This document shows, one piece after another, positions 40,291 to 49,362 of a stretch of DNA of 64,000 nucleotides; the first letter of the stretch is position 1, and every line of letters starts with the position of its first letter. The stretch spans positions 62,001 through 126,000 of the forward strand of contig CABVDE010000001.1 of NCBI GenBank assembly GCA_902496945.1. Direction: 5' to 3'. Both the position numbers and the translations under genes were made by a program. Under the pieces are notes generated by a model. It saw only the letters and a program-made list of their open reading frames with translations. It did no database searches and was not told the DNA's origin. The stretch is from an uncultured Collinsella sp. (GTDB lineage Bacteria; Actinomycetota; Coriobacteriia; Coriobacteriales; Coriobacteriaceae).

Positions 40291-42140
40291 GAAAGATCAC
40301 TCTCCGTATAGGTTCTTTGGTATCCGAGCAAATATAGGCATATCCCAACGATTATAGAGGATAGGGTTCCCGCAACCGCCGCCTTGGCGACGACCGCGGC
40401 TGCAAGGCTGGCAATTTCCATATGGTGTGCAAGACAGGACGCCGCTGCGCAGCCGATGCCGGTGACAGCGATGGCGGCGATTGCGGCAAGGTTTGAGCCC
40501 TGACCGGCACGCTTGGCATGGGCATTGAGCAGCGCAGATGCCGTCGCGGCAGTTGCCGCGACCAGCACAAAGGCAGCCCACAGGAGCGGGTCTCCCAGCG
40601 CTGCGGCAACGTTACCGAGCCCCAGCACGCCTCCGGCTGAAAGCGCGACCGTGGCCAGACGGGCAAAAAGCGCGCCCATGCCCGTTGCCGCGGCGGCGCT
40701 TGCCGGACCGAGCCAAAATGCCGCGATGCCCGCGGCGGCTCCGGCGGCAAGGAGGGTATCGCCGGTTAGGCAGCCCAGCGCGAGCGCGCAGGTGAGCGCG
40801 GCGCTCGCGGCGGCCTCGGTGCGACCCCAGGCGATCCACCAGCCGGACATGGCGGCGGCAAAGATCACCGCGACGGGTAACATCGACAGGATGCCCTGCG
40901 CCTGCATGGTGGCGTTGGCCACGAGCACCAAAAAGCCCACGGCCGAGATGGCCGAGCCGATCTGCGGGGCCAAGCCGGCCGCCGCGCCAATAGCGATGGC
41001 TGCGACAGCCAAGCCGGGGAGTGCCGCGACGCCCGCTGTCTGCATAAGCAAAAAGCTAAAGGTGCCACATGTTAGTGCCGAGATGGCGCGCATAGTGTAG
41101 TCGCGCGCGTGGCTCCAGCGCGTGCCCGCCCAGCCAAGCGCCGGTTCGACCTCGACGGCGTCGTCCTCGTAGTGCGACGGCTCAATATCGTCGAGCTCCT
41201 GCTCGTCATCCGACAGCTCGCCCACCATCTGCTCCAGACTGCGACGACCCTCGCGCACGCTGCCCAAGCCGGCGAGCAGCTGGTCGCAAAATGCCTCGAT
41301 GCTATCGGGGCGGTCTTGCGGCATGGGGGAGAGCGCGCCCATGAGTGCGGCCTCGGCTCCCGGGGGAAAGTGCGGTATCAGCTCGCTGGGATAGGTGGCG
41401 CCGCCGATGATGCGGTCGAGCGAGTCGGCGGGCGTGGCCTCCATAAAGGGAGCGCTGCCGCACAAGCCCTCATAGATAACGCAGGCAAGGGCAAAGACGT
41501 CGGCGCGTTCGTCGACCGTGCCGGTTTCGATATCGAGCTGCTCGGGCGGCATATAGCCGATGGTTCCGCCGCGCGAGCCGCCAAAGCCACCGGCGGACGA
41601 CAGTCGCGCCATGCCAAAGTCGGTGAGCTTTACATTGCCTGAGTGGTCGATGAGCACGTTGGCGGGCTTAATGTCCAGGTGAAGCACACCATTACTATGG
41701 GCGAAGGTGAGCGCCTGACCCAGCGCGTCGGCAATGGCTGCCGCCTCGTCAAACGTGAGCGAATGGCCGTCCACGCGGTGCAAAAACTCGGCAAGCGACA
41801 TGCCATCGACATATTCCATAACCAGGTAGGCATAGGCGGTGTCGTGCGTAAAGTCGATGACCTGCACGATATCGGGATGTTGAAGCATGGCGGCGGTATG
41901 TGCCTCGCGCAGTACATCCAGGATGTCGCTGGCGGGCATGCCGGAGCCGTTGATAAGGGGGATGCGCTTAATGGCCACACGGCGGCGCAGGTGCGTGTCG
42001 CGGCAAATCTCGATGGAGCCAAAACCGCCGGTCGCAAGCGTCTCGAGCGGCTGGTACCGCTTGAGCAGCTCGCGAGAGCTGGTGCCCTCCAAGGGAACGT
42101 CCGGCGAGAACCGGGCGGTATGTTGCGAGAAAAGCGGCAT
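40287..42140 (-). CDS. Multi-pass Ser/Thr protein kinase with non-RD catalytic loop
   Basis: A 617-residue kinase, first gene of the reverse cluster. Kinase domain about 28-300: LATGGFGSIEI Gly loop, VAIKRIP Lys, catalytic loop HLDIKPANVLID (Leu instead of Arg before Asp), DFG in LTDFGMAR, PPEQ. An acidic linker follows, and from about 345 to 610 roughly 9-10 hydrophobic Ala-rich spans form a membrane domain, unlike single-pass PknA. No PASTA. ATG 42140 has GAGGG 6 nt upstream. The non-RD loop suggests activation without activation-loop phosphorylation. Confidence 0.88.
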   Translation of the reverse strand: MPLFSQHTARFSPDVPLEGTSSRELLKRYQPLETLATGGFGSIEICRDTHLRRRVAIKRIPLINGSGMPASDILDVLREAHTAAMLQHPDIVQVIDFTHDTAYAYLVMEYVDGMSLAEFLHRVDGHSLTFDEAAAIADALGQALTFAHSNGVLHLDIKPANVLIDHSGNVKLTDFGMARLSSAGGFGGSRGGTIGYMPPEQLDIETGTVDERADVFALACVIYEGLCGSAPFMEATPADSLDRIIGGATYPSELIPHFPPGAEAALMGALSPMPQDRPDSIEAFCDQLLAGLGSVREGRRSLEQMVGELSDDEQELDDIEPSHYEDDAVEVEPALGWAGTRWSHARDYTMRAISALTCGTFSFLLMQTAGVAALPGLAVAAIAIGAAAGLAPQIGSAISAVGFLVLVANATMQAQGILSMLPVAVIFAAAMSGWWIAWGRTEAAASAALTCALALGCLTGDTLLAAGAAAGIAAFWLGPASAAAATGMGALFARLATVALSAGGVLGLGNVAAALGDPLLWAAFVLVAATAATASALLNAHAKRAGQGSNLAAIAAIAVTGIGCAAASCLAHHMEIASLAAAVVAKAAVAGTLSSIIVGICLYLLGYQRTYTESDLS

Positions 42141-42580
42141 GGCCAACCCTCGTGCGTTTAAAGTTCGTTTGCGAGTGGCGGGCGCGGGGCCGAGCCATTC
42201 GCGGTGGCATAGATGCTGCTAGTGTAGCACGCCCGGGCGGATGGCGAGGATAACGGGGGCGAGACGCTCTGCCCGCCTTGCGGTCCGTCTCGGTCCATCC
42301 GGAAAGTGCGCCCCACTTTTCGGCCAAATACTGGGACGCGCTTTCCCAACGGGGCAGGCTGCGGAAACTGCATCCCAGAATATTGGCCTAGAATGGGATG
42401 CAGTTTCTGGATCGATACTCAAAAGGAAAGCGCATCCCGCTTTGATGCGGGGACTGCGGACAAAAGCTGGACCGTGATCTGGCTCGGATTGGAGTTCGCC
42501 TGAATCGTTGATGCTGGCTGGTGTGGGAACAGAGATAAACGAGCGGCTCGAGCGATATAATGACACGCTATGGAGGCCAT
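42141..42580. other. Intergenic region with stacked hairpins between divergent genes
   Basis: About 440 nt with no convincing gene. It contains GGAAAGTG/CACTTTTC-type pairing near 42300-42320, the long hairpin at 42364-42407 and a GCATCCC-rich stretch. Promoters for both divergent genes must lie here; GATATAATG at 42554 looks like a -10 (TATAAT) for the forward gene. Confidence 0.4.
42364..42407. repeat. Perfect 14-bp-arm hairpin, AACTGCATCCC family
   Basis: GAAACTGCATCCCA (42364-42377) and TGGGATGCAGTTTC (42394-42407). A degenerate relative with the same AAACTG-ATCCCAGAAT left arm stands at 62712-62757. Confidence 0.65.
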
Positions 42581-44716
42581 ATGCTTTTTTCCCGCCGTTC
42601 TGCTACATCTGCCTGCGCCATTGCGCTTGTCGTAATGGCGGTCACCCCTTATCACCGGTTTTCATCTTCAATCGGCCTGGCGTCAGGTGCAATGACCTGG
42701 CTCGTTATCCTGGGCGCATGCCTCGCCGCGTTTGTTCATGGTGCTGCGCTATGCAAGGGGGGAATGAGACGGCCGAGGCATCTCGGTGCTATCGGTGTTT
42801 TCCTTGGTGTTATTGCAACGGTTCCCGAGTGGGTTGACTTGGCCTTCTATGCTCGCGGAGATTCTATTCCACTCGTGTTTGCACCGATCTGGCTGTTGCA
42901 TGGCGTTTCGTGCGTCTCGTGCTTTGCTGGGGCGTTGCTCCTCTCATATGTTATTTGGGACACGGCGGGCTCTCCTTTGACGCAGGGGGCGACGCCGACC
43001 GACGAAAGAGAGAATCGTCGCCTGCAGAACGCGATTTTTACAGAAACAATAGCCGTCCTGTCTTGCCTGCTGTTTTGCTGTCGAGTTTCATGGAGAATTG
43101 TCCCCGAGCCATGGGGGATACCCTCTGTTTCGGCCGCATCAATTGGCCTTGCGCTTTTAATTCCGTTGGTCTATCTCGCATTGGCTGTGGCCCCGCTGTT
43201 TCGCTGCTCCCGCGCCTTTGGTCGGGGGCAGAGCGACGTGTTTGCCCGTTCTGTGCTCGCGGCAGTCCCTATTGGCCTTGTTCCGGCTGTTGAGGCGGCA
43301 TACTTCGCAAGCGATGCCGCGATCATTGCATTGCTTGCGATGGGGTCTGCTATCGCCGCTGCCTTCGTATGCATGTTACTAAGGAGAAAACGGGACAACA
43401 ATTCGGATATCGCCCACGCGTCTGACCCATTCGATGCGGAGGCGTTTTCCCCTGCCCTGTCGCCTCGAGAAGAGCAGTTTGTTCGACTGCTGCTCAAAGG
43501 GAAAACGCCGGCGGAAATTGCCAAGGAGACGGATACGAAGCCATCGACGGTGCGAACAACGCTTCATCGAGCATACGGGAAGGCGTCAGTTGCGGGCTCA
43601 CGCGAGCTCGTGGCGTTGTTTGCGGGTGAGGGTGATACTGTAGGGCCTGAGCTGCCGCAGCGGCATGCTGACGATATGTTGGCATCAGCTCGAACGCACC
43701 GGCTGTTTCGATACCTGCTCACATTATTTTTTATCCTCCTTGCGGCTGGCCCGTTGGTAATGGCGGATAGCGATTGTGGATCCGGTGTTTCGTGGGCTGT
43801 CGCTTTTTCTCTCTCAAGCTATGCATTGGGTCTCGGACTGTTTCTGTCGCTACGCTACGCGGGTGGAAAACCGAATCGTGAAGCTGCGCTGGATAGAGCA
43901 GGTGAGGCGATTGAGCTCGGAGGTCCGTGCATGTGGGCGATACTGTCTGCTGCGGAATGGTCTTTTATCTATATCTCGGCATGGAGGTGCATACGCGTTC
44001 CGTTGATGGCTGTGCCGGTCCTGTTTTGCGGCGTGGCGTCTACAGCTTCGCTCGCTGTTGGGCTGCGTCCGTTTAAGGTGCATGCCCGTGCTCGGGCTAT
44101 CGTGCCATTGGTGTCAATAGGTGTCGCTGCTTCAATCTATGCGGCCAGTAGGGGGCGAATTCATGGGTTCGTGGTGCTGGCGGGGATGCTGCTCACATAT
44201 GTAGTGCTGCGAAGCTGTCCGCAGCGCAAAATGCTTGGGGTATGGATGCTTTGCTTTGGGGCGACGGCTCCTGTCTGGGTCGTCTTGCTCAACATGGCGC
44301 AGGATCTGATGGTTTTCGAGCCGCTGTTCCTTGCGTCGCTGTTGGGGCATAGTTCGGCTGTCAATGTCGTCGTGGCAACGGTGGTCGTCTGCTGGTCTGT
44401 GCCCATGTTCGTCACGCACATCGCGCTCGCCCACTCGGTTGAGAACGAGAGGGCCGTCTTGGAGTACCGTGCGAATGGGTTCACCGAAACGGCTCGCGTG
44501 CGCCAGCTGGCTTTGCTTACATCGCGCTCCCTTTCTGATGTTCAGTCGCAAATTTTGCTGATGACGGCAGAGGGCGCAACGACAAAGACCATTGCGGAGG
44601 ACGTAGGTTATGCTGCATCTACGGTGCAAGCGTTGCGATCCGCATCTTATCGCCAGTTGAAGATCAAGAACAAAGCGGAGCTTATTTCATTGTTATCGCA
44701 GGTGGATAACGTGTAA
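42581..44716 (+). CDS. Membrane regulator with two LuxR-type helix-turn-helix domains
   Basis: A 711-residue protein made of two similar halves: six to seven TM helices followed by a LuxR HTH, twice. HTH 1 lies about 294-347 (LSPREEQFVRLLLKGKTPAE, PSTVRTTLHRAYGKA); HTH 2 is C-terminal, about 650-705 (MTAEGATTKTIAEDVGYAAS). Large membrane LuxR proteins are typical of Coriobacteriia, but they usually have one HTH. ATG 42581 has GGAGG 4 nt upstream. Codon use is softer and GC lower than in the flanks. It is probably the regulator of the secreted-protein/ABC genes that follow. Confidence 0.83.
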   Translation: MLFSRRSATSACAIALVVMAVTPYHRFSSSIGLASGAMTWLVILGACLAAFVHGAALCKGGMRRPRHLGAIGVFLGVIATVPEWVDLAFYARGDSIPLVFAPIWLLHGVSCVSCFAGALLLSYVIWDTAGSPLTQGATPTDERENRRLQNAIFTETIAVLSCLLFCCRVSWRIVPEPWGIPSVSAASIGLALLIPLVYLALAVAPLFRCSRAFGRGQSDVFARSVLAAVPIGLVPAVEAAYFASDAAIIALLAMGSAIAAAFVCMLLRRKRDNNSDIAHASDPFDAEAFSPALSPREEQFVRLLLKGKTPAEIAKETDTKPSTVRTTLHRAYGKASVAGSRELVALFAGEGDTVGPELPQRHADDMLASARTHRLFRYLLTLFFILLAAGPLVMADSDCGSGVSWAVAFSLSSYALGLGLFLSLRYAGGKPNREAALDRAGEAIELGGPCMWAILSAAEWSFIYISAWRCIRVPLMAVPVLFCGVASTASLAVGLRPFKVHARARAIVPLVSIGVAASIYAASRGRIHGFVVLAGMLLTYVVLRSCPQRKMLGVWMLCFGATAPVWVVLLNMAQDLMVFEPLFLASLLGHSSAVNVVVATVVVCWSVPMFVTHIALAHSVENERAVLEYRANGFTETARVRQLALLTSRSLSDVQSQILLMTAEGATTKTIAEDVGYAASTVQALRSASYRQLKIKNKAELISLLSQVDNV

Positions 44717-44825
44717 ACGCCTGGATTATCAACTCAATAGCGAGTGTTTACAGACATCTTTCTCCATTCATGCAAAGGTTGCCGTGCGTCGACGCATTGT
44801 TAACCGCTTTTGATTGGAGAAGGCC

Positions 44826-45338
44826 ATGATTAAGCCAAGGAGCGCTATTGCTCGAATCGGAGTCGGCTTGGCGATTGCAGCGGGTCTGTCCCTAGGGGTT
44901 CCCGCTGCATCGTTTGCACAAGAGGAGTTTGACACCTCTCAGGTTTCCAGCATTACTCAAAACGCCGATACGGGAATTACGACCTGTACGAACAATGCCG
45001 ATAAGGCATTTAGTTTTCAATGTGCCGGGACGAGTGCAACTGGCTACCGTCAAAAGGATGATTCCTCATCGCTCTATCTGGATATCCAGGGCTATACGGG
45101 AAATCCGCTTCGGTTATATACAGACGGTGCGTATAACACAAGCGGTGGCGGCAGCATGAATTGTACTCAGGGAACGTATCGTTCGAATCACAAGGGACAG
45201 TGGGAAATGTATAACCTCGTCCGTGAGAACGGGCGATCTGCGGCGCGACTGACTGCATGGGCGGAGTCTGGCTACGGCACTGTTATTGGTGTATGGAGCC
45301 CCGACTGCGTCGGGCATTTCCACAAGCTTCCCGCATAG
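44826..45338 (+). CDS. Secreted Cys-containing protein (DUF2712-like)
   Basis: A 170-residue exported protein. Signal peptide of ~35 residues (basic MIKPRSAIARIG, hydrophobic core, ASFA cleavage before QEEF). The mature part is Ser/Thr/Gly/Tyr-rich with an aromatic beta pattern and four Cys (about 55, 68, 117 and 162). It resembles the small DUF2712 exported proteins found beside ABC exporters; I am not certain of the family. ATG 44826 has GGAG 6 nt upstream. It is followed by an ABC exporter, as for bacteriocin-like or signalling peptides. Confidence 0.72.
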   Translation: MIKPRSAIARIGVGLAIAAGLSLGVPAASFAQEEFDTSQVSSITQNADTGITTCTNNADKAFSFQCAGTSATGYRQKDDSSSLYLDIQGYTGNPLRLYTDGAYNTSGGGSMNCTQGTYRSNHKGQWEMYNLVRENGRSAARLTAWAESGYGTVIGVWSPDCVGHFHKLPA

Positions 45339-45353
45339 TTGTTTGAAATGGCT

Positions 45354-45380
45354 CCCTTCCGGCTTTCTGGGTCGGAAGGG
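45354..45380 (+). promoter_or_regulatory. Hairpin between the secreted-protein and exporter genes
   Basis: CCCTTCCG (45354-45361) and CGGAAGGG (45373-45380) flank an 11-nt loop, between the secreted-protein stop and the exporter RBS. It has no T-run; it may stabilise the upstream message or lower exporter expression. Confidence 0.4.
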
Positions 45381-45392
45381 GGAGGAGGACGT

Positions 45393-46274
45393 ATGAACCA
45401 AAAGCTCGCAAGATACGAACTGTCGAAAACGATTAGACGTCCAGCTTTTATCCTTGCTCTCTTGATTGCGGTCGCAGTTGCAATAGCCGCCGCGCTGGAG
45501 CCGTGGGCAAATTTGGAAAAAGAACGTCACAACCTTCTTTCTTTTGGTTACGGCGTTGGCGTGCAAGCCAAAAATTATCTCGGTCAAACACGTGAAAGCA
45601 GCTTCGGTAACTGGATTGTTGTGAGCGCGAACGCGCCACTGTCTGCGTCGGTGTTTTTCTATGCACTGCCCCTGCTTGCAATGTTGGCTGGATCTTGGTC
45701 GTGCCTCTTTGAGCGTTTGAGTGGTTATGACATGCAGATATGCACGCGCGTTTCCACAAAGGCGTACGTGAACATAAAGATGCTGTCTGCTTTCCTCTCC
45801 GCGTTTACAGTGACTGCCATTCCTCTGCTCGTCAATTTCCTGATCGTCTCGATGCTTTTTCCTGCGTATCTTCCTCGGGTCGATGAGTCGACTTACGTAG
45901 GACTTTACCTGCATAGCTACTTCTCCGGTCTATTTTATTCGCATCCTTTGTCATATGTGCTCGCATACACGCTGTTCGATGCTGTCACGCTCGGGACTTT
46001 ATCCATGGCTGTAACTGGCTTCTCAATTTTGTTTCGTAGCAGAATCAAAGCGATAATTGTCCCGTATCTGCTAATGGTTGCGTGGCATTTTGCAAATGGC
46101 TGGATCTTCGGCGTAATGGCTTGTGTGGGGTTTAACTGCAATATCCTCAACAGCATCAGGTCGGAATCGCTGAATAACTGGCCAGACATTCGAGCCGGTT
46201 TTGCGGAAATCATATTATTGACCCTTGCTTCGTTGGCTTTTTCTGGGGCGTGGAAAAGACGCGAGGTGGTCTGA
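45393..46274 (+). CDS. ABC-2 type membrane protein, subunit 1
   Basis: A 293-residue integral membrane protein with about six TM helices and a large extracytoplasmic loop after TM1 (about 37-90). Topology and context fit an ABC-2 exporter subunit of the type used for antimicrobial-peptide export or immunity. RBS GGAGGAGG. Its stop overlaps the next start (TGATG). Confidence 0.78.
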   Translation: MNQKLARYELSKTIRRPAFILALLIAVAVAIAAALEPWANLEKERHNLLSFGYGVGVQAKNYLGQTRESSFGNWIVVSANAPLSASVFFYALPLLAMLAGSWSCLFERLSGYDMQICTRVSTKAYVNIKMLSAFLSAFTVTAIPLLVNFLIVSMLFPAYLPRVDESTYVGLYLHSYFSGLFYSHPLSYVLAYTLFDAVTLGTLSMAVTGFSILFRSRIKAIIVPYLLMVAWHFANGWIFGVMACVGFNCNILNSIRSESLNNWPDIRAGFAEIILLTLASLAFSGAWKRREVV

Positions 46275-47110
46275 TGCTGTTTAGGCTGGTCACCGCGGAC
46301 CTGAGGACCGTTTTGAAGAAGAACATCATTACCTTTATTGCGATTGCGGCAGTGACCGTTGCGAACCTGGTGTACGCCTACGGTTTGTCTTCTGTGTATG
46401 GGGTCAGGACGGATACCTTGGGGTTTGCGGACAATCTTGCGCTCGTGTTTGCCGGATCTGCTCCGTTTGAGCCTAGGCCCGGGGTCATGTTTGTGCCTCC
46501 GCTAGGATGGCTATTTCTCATTCTGCTTATTCTCTATGCAACACTCGATTATCCCGCCGAATCGTTGCACGGGTTTGGTTTGCAAACGCTTGTCCGATGC
46601 CAGGCGAGAACCCTTTGGTGGGTCTCGCGTTTTATCTCAGTGGCGGCGATAACGGCATTTTCGCTGCTCGTGGTGGTTTGCTCTGTTGTGATTTGGAGCT
46701 TGATGGTGAGCGCCTCGTTCAGCGCGGTCATCCATGGCGAGTCGCTTCAGCTGGCTAATTTGGCGCCGTGGTTTCTCAAGGCGAGCGAAGCAGGTGCACT
46801 GCCGTTTTTCGCAGGCCTCTTTCTTGCTTTTGAGGCGCTTGCGTTTGTGCAGGCAACGGTTGGGCTTGTGCTTGGGCCGTCAGTTTCATTTGCGGTTGTA
46901 ATGAGCTACCTGATCTGTTCGGCATATGCGCGGCATTGGGCGCTGCTGGGAAATGCCTTGATGCTGTTGCGCTGGGATGGAATCGTCAAAGAAGGAATTG
47001 CGACGGGCTCGAGTGGCTTGTTTTCAATCGTGATTATGTCGTTATGCCTATCGTTGGGTGGACTGTGGTTTCGAAGGGCCGACCTTATCGAAAAGAGGGA
47101 CAAGATATGA
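46274..47110 (+). CDS. ABC-2 type membrane protein, subunit 2
   Basis: A 278-residue membrane protein with six predicted helices and the same plan as subunit 1 (TM1 at about 17-37, a loop of ~45 residues, then five helices). ATG 46274 overlaps the previous stop and the gene overlaps the ATPase gene by 4 nt, so all three are tightly coupled. Pairing of two half-permeases with one ATPase suggests a heterodimeric exporter. Confidence 0.78.
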   Translation: MLFRLVTADLRTVLKKNIITFIAIAAVTVANLVYAYGLSSVYGVRTDTLGFADNLALVFAGSAPFEPRPGVMFVPPLGWLFLILLILYATLDYPAESLHGFGLQTLVRCQARTLWWVSRFISVAAITAFSLLVVVCSVVIWSLMVSASFSAVIHGESLQLANLAPWFLKASEAGALPFFAGLFLAFEALAFVQATVGLVLGPSVSFAVVMSYLICSAYARHWALLGNALMLLRWDGIVKEGIATGSSGLFSIVIMSLCLSLGGLWFRRADLIEKRDKI

Positions 47111-47751
47111 GTGTGATCGTTAGGGACGTATCGAAGCGCATGGGCAAAAACGATGTCGTGCGCAACGTGTCTATCGAGGTTGATCCTGGGACTGTGGTCG
47201 GGCTTCAGGGGATAAACGGTTCGGGCAAGACCATGCTTATGCGAGCGGTCTGCGGATTGATTAGACCTACCGAGGGCGAGATCATTATCGATGGTCAAAG
47301 ACTTGGGGCGGATATCTCGTTTCCGCCGAGTCTTGGGATGTTGATAGAGGCTCCTTCCTTTTTAGGTTATCTGTCTGGCTACGACAATCTGGAACTCATA
47401 GCTCAAATCAAGGGCGTTGCCACCCACGAAGACATTCGCTCCGCCCTGCGGCTCGTGGGGCTCGATGCAGACGAAAAAAAGAAGTTCCGAGCATACTCGC
47501 TTGGGATGAAGCAGCGTCTGGGGATAGCTGCGGCGATTATGGAAAAGCCGAAGCTGCTTGTTCTCGATGAACCAACGAATGCCCTCGACGAAGCAGGCGT
47601 GGAAATGCTCAAGCGTGTTGTGGCGATGGCGGCATCAACGGGTCGCGAGGTTCTTCTGTCTAGCCATGACGGAGAGGTGCTCGAGGAGCTGGCCGATCGG
47701 GTTTACTGCATGCGCGACGGTGCCGTTGTGGAAGTTCGGGAAAGGTCGTGA
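47107..47751 (+). CDS. ABC transporter ATP-binding protein
   Basis: A 214-residue ATPase, BcrA/NodI-like. Walker A GINGSGKT near 36, Q loop near 85, signature YSLGMKQRL near 132, Walker B LLVLDEPTNALDE near 153 and switch His in SSHDGEVLE near 186. It is shorter than average but complete. ATG 47107 overlaps the permease stop (ATGA). It energises the two preceding permeases. Confidence 0.93.
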   Translation: MSVIVRDVSKRMGKNDVVRNVSIEVDPGTVVGLQGINGSGKTMLMRAVCGLIRPTEGEIIIDGQRLGADISFPPSLGMLIEAPSFLGYLSGYDNLELIAQIKGVATHEDIRSALRLVGLDADEKKKFRAYSLGMKQRLGIAAAIMEKPKLLVLDEPTNALDEAGVEMLKRVVAMAASTGREVLLSSHDGEVLEELADRVYCMRDGAVVEVRERS

Positions 47752-47756
47752 GCGCG

Positions 47757-48416
47757 ATGAAGAAGACCCTGTGGACGAGAAGATCGGCGCTCGCGCTTTT
47801 TTGCTGTGCTGCTACCGGCCTTGCGGGCATGAGGGTGAGCGTCGTTAACAGGAATCGGACAGTTATTCCTGAGAAATATTACGCGGAGGGCGAATGGCTC
47901 TCGATGGATGGAGCGTTTCTGGGATCGAAGGATGTGGTGACTGATGGGTATTCGTTTTGCATAGATGGAGCAGAACTACTCACGCCGCGCGAGTATCTCA
48001 AACGAGCACATGACGATTATTCAAAATATGGCACCGTGGATACGAAAACGAGACTGAAGGATGCCGACATCACGTGCGTTATCGCCGTAAAGATGCGTGT
48101 CAGAAATAGGGATAATATCGACGGTGGAATCAAAGCGTATGTTTGGCATCTGGTTCCGGAGTCTGCGCCAAACTATGATTTTGTAGTCAATACCGATCTG
48201 ATAACGCAAGCCATGCCGGTCCTTGGCGGCTCTGCTGCGTTTGCCGTGGAGGTTGGGGCAGAAAACAAGTTGCTCGTCCCATTTATGATGCAAAACACCA
48301 ACGACTATTTCGAAGATTACGAAACCGTCCGTTTTGAGAAAGCATTTCCCGGGACTTACACGATGAAGATGACCGATCTGCCGGAGCGAAGGCTCTTAAG
48401 GTTTGAAGTGAAATAG
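47757..48416 (+). CDS. Exported or membrane-anchored protein of the ABC cassette, unknown function
   Basis: A 219-residue protein with an N-terminal signal/anchor (MKKTLWTRRSALALFCCAAT). The rest is beta-rich (KMRVRNRDNIDGGIKAYVWH, DFVVNTDLITQ) like small immunoglobulin-like extracytoplasmic domains. I do not recognise the family with certainty. The start could be GTG 47748 (GTGA overlap with the ATPase) or ATG 47757. It is the last gene of the cassette; a role in immunity or peptide binding is inference only. Confidence 0.68.
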   Translation: MKKTLWTRRSALALFCCAATGLAGMRVSVVNRNRTVIPEKYYAEGEWLSMDGAFLGSKDVVTDGYSFCIDGAELLTPREYLKRAHDDYSKYGTVDTKTRLKDADITCVIAVKMRVRNRDNIDGGIKAYVWHLVPESAPNYDFVVNTDLITQAMPVLGGSAAFAVEVGAENKLLVPFMMQNTNDYFEDYETVRFEKAFPGTYTMKMTDLPERRLLRFEVK

Positions 48417-48453
48417 CTCGAGAGTTAGGCAAAAGGGGTCCATCGGCAGTACG

Positions 48454-48493
48454 CGCGCCCGATTTCAGGCGCCCCGACCCGGAATCGGGCGCG
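48454..48493. terminator. Hairpin between convergent genes
   Basis: CGCGCCCGATT (48454-48464) and AATCGGGCGCG (48483-48493) are perfect 11-bp arms between two convergent genes. There is no T-run. Confidence 0.5.
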
Positions 48494-48521
48494 GGACGAG
48501 GCACCTTCGGTGTCGGCCAGC

Positions 48522-49247
48522 CTAGCGCCTCTTCTTGCTCTTCTTCTGCTTGCGCTGCTTGCCCTTGTCGCCCTGGGGTTTGTCGGCCTTGTCGCCCTGC
48601 TTGGCCTCGGCGGCAGCCTTCTCGGCCTTCATTTTCTTCTTCTTGGTCTCGATGCGGAGTTTTTTGTTGATGCGCGCCTTCAGGAAGGGGCCAAACTGCT
48701 CGGCGTCGCCGCGAACAAAGGTGTCCTTGGGGATCGTCACGCCCTGGTCGGCGAACATGGCCACAAAGATGCGCTCGCCGTCGAGTACGTGGTCGAGCTT
48801 CTCAAACGGGAAGAACTGCGACTTGCCGCTCTTGCCCCATACCATCAAGCCGTCCTCGTTGGCGGCGACGCGGCGATAGCGGCCACCCATGGACTTGTCG
48901 GCCTCGACGGCGTCGATAAAGTCGCGGGCGAGCGTGTGGTGCAGGTTTTTGCTCCACCAGGCCAAAAAGGCGCCGAACACGATCAGGACGACGCCAAACT
49001 TGATCCAGTTGCCGCCGGCCACCAACATGCCGATGCCGAGCAGCGCGGCAATTGCCGCGGCGACATACAGCGAGCCGCGACGCCTGGGCGAGGCGACCAA
49101 GCGGGCAAAGTCGGTGACGAGGTCGTTTTCGTACTGATACTCGTTGAGGTACAGGATGCCGTCATCGGCTGCGGCTTGCGCCTCGAGCGCGACCTCGACC
49201 TGGTCGGCTGCTTCGGAGGGAACGAGGTTGCTCTCTGCGTCTGCCAT
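48522..49247 (-). CDS. Two-TM membrane protein with YcxB-like domain and Lys-rich tail
   Basis: A 241-residue protein: an acidic N-terminus (1-55), two TM helices (about 60-98), a cytoplasmic domain with LMVWGKSGKSQFFPFEKLDH resembling the YcxB C-terminal domain, and a ~45-residue tail of Lys/Ala/Gln ending KKSKKRR that may bind nucleic acid or acidic lipid. It is divergent from dnaX, 115 nt away. Function unknown. Confidence 0.75.
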   Translation of the reverse strand: MADAESNLVPSEAADQVEVALEAQAAADDGILYLNEYQYENDLVTDFARLVASPRRRGSLYVAAAIAALLGIGMLVAGGNWIKFGVVLIVFGAFLAWWSKNLHHTLARDFIDAVEADKSMGGRYRRVAANEDGLMVWGKSGKSQFFPFEKLDHVLDGERIFVAMFADQGVTIPKDTFVRGDAEQFGPFLKARINKKLRIETKKKKMKAEKAAAEAKQGDKADKPQGDKGKQRKQKKSKKRR

Positions 49248-49362
49248 GCTCTTTGGACTCCTATCGCGGCGGGCTCGCCGTACGGGTTATTATGAGTGCA
49301 GTATGCCGTGCGACCGCATGGCCGTCGCGGCAACAAAACTCAGTATACCCGGGGGAGCACCC

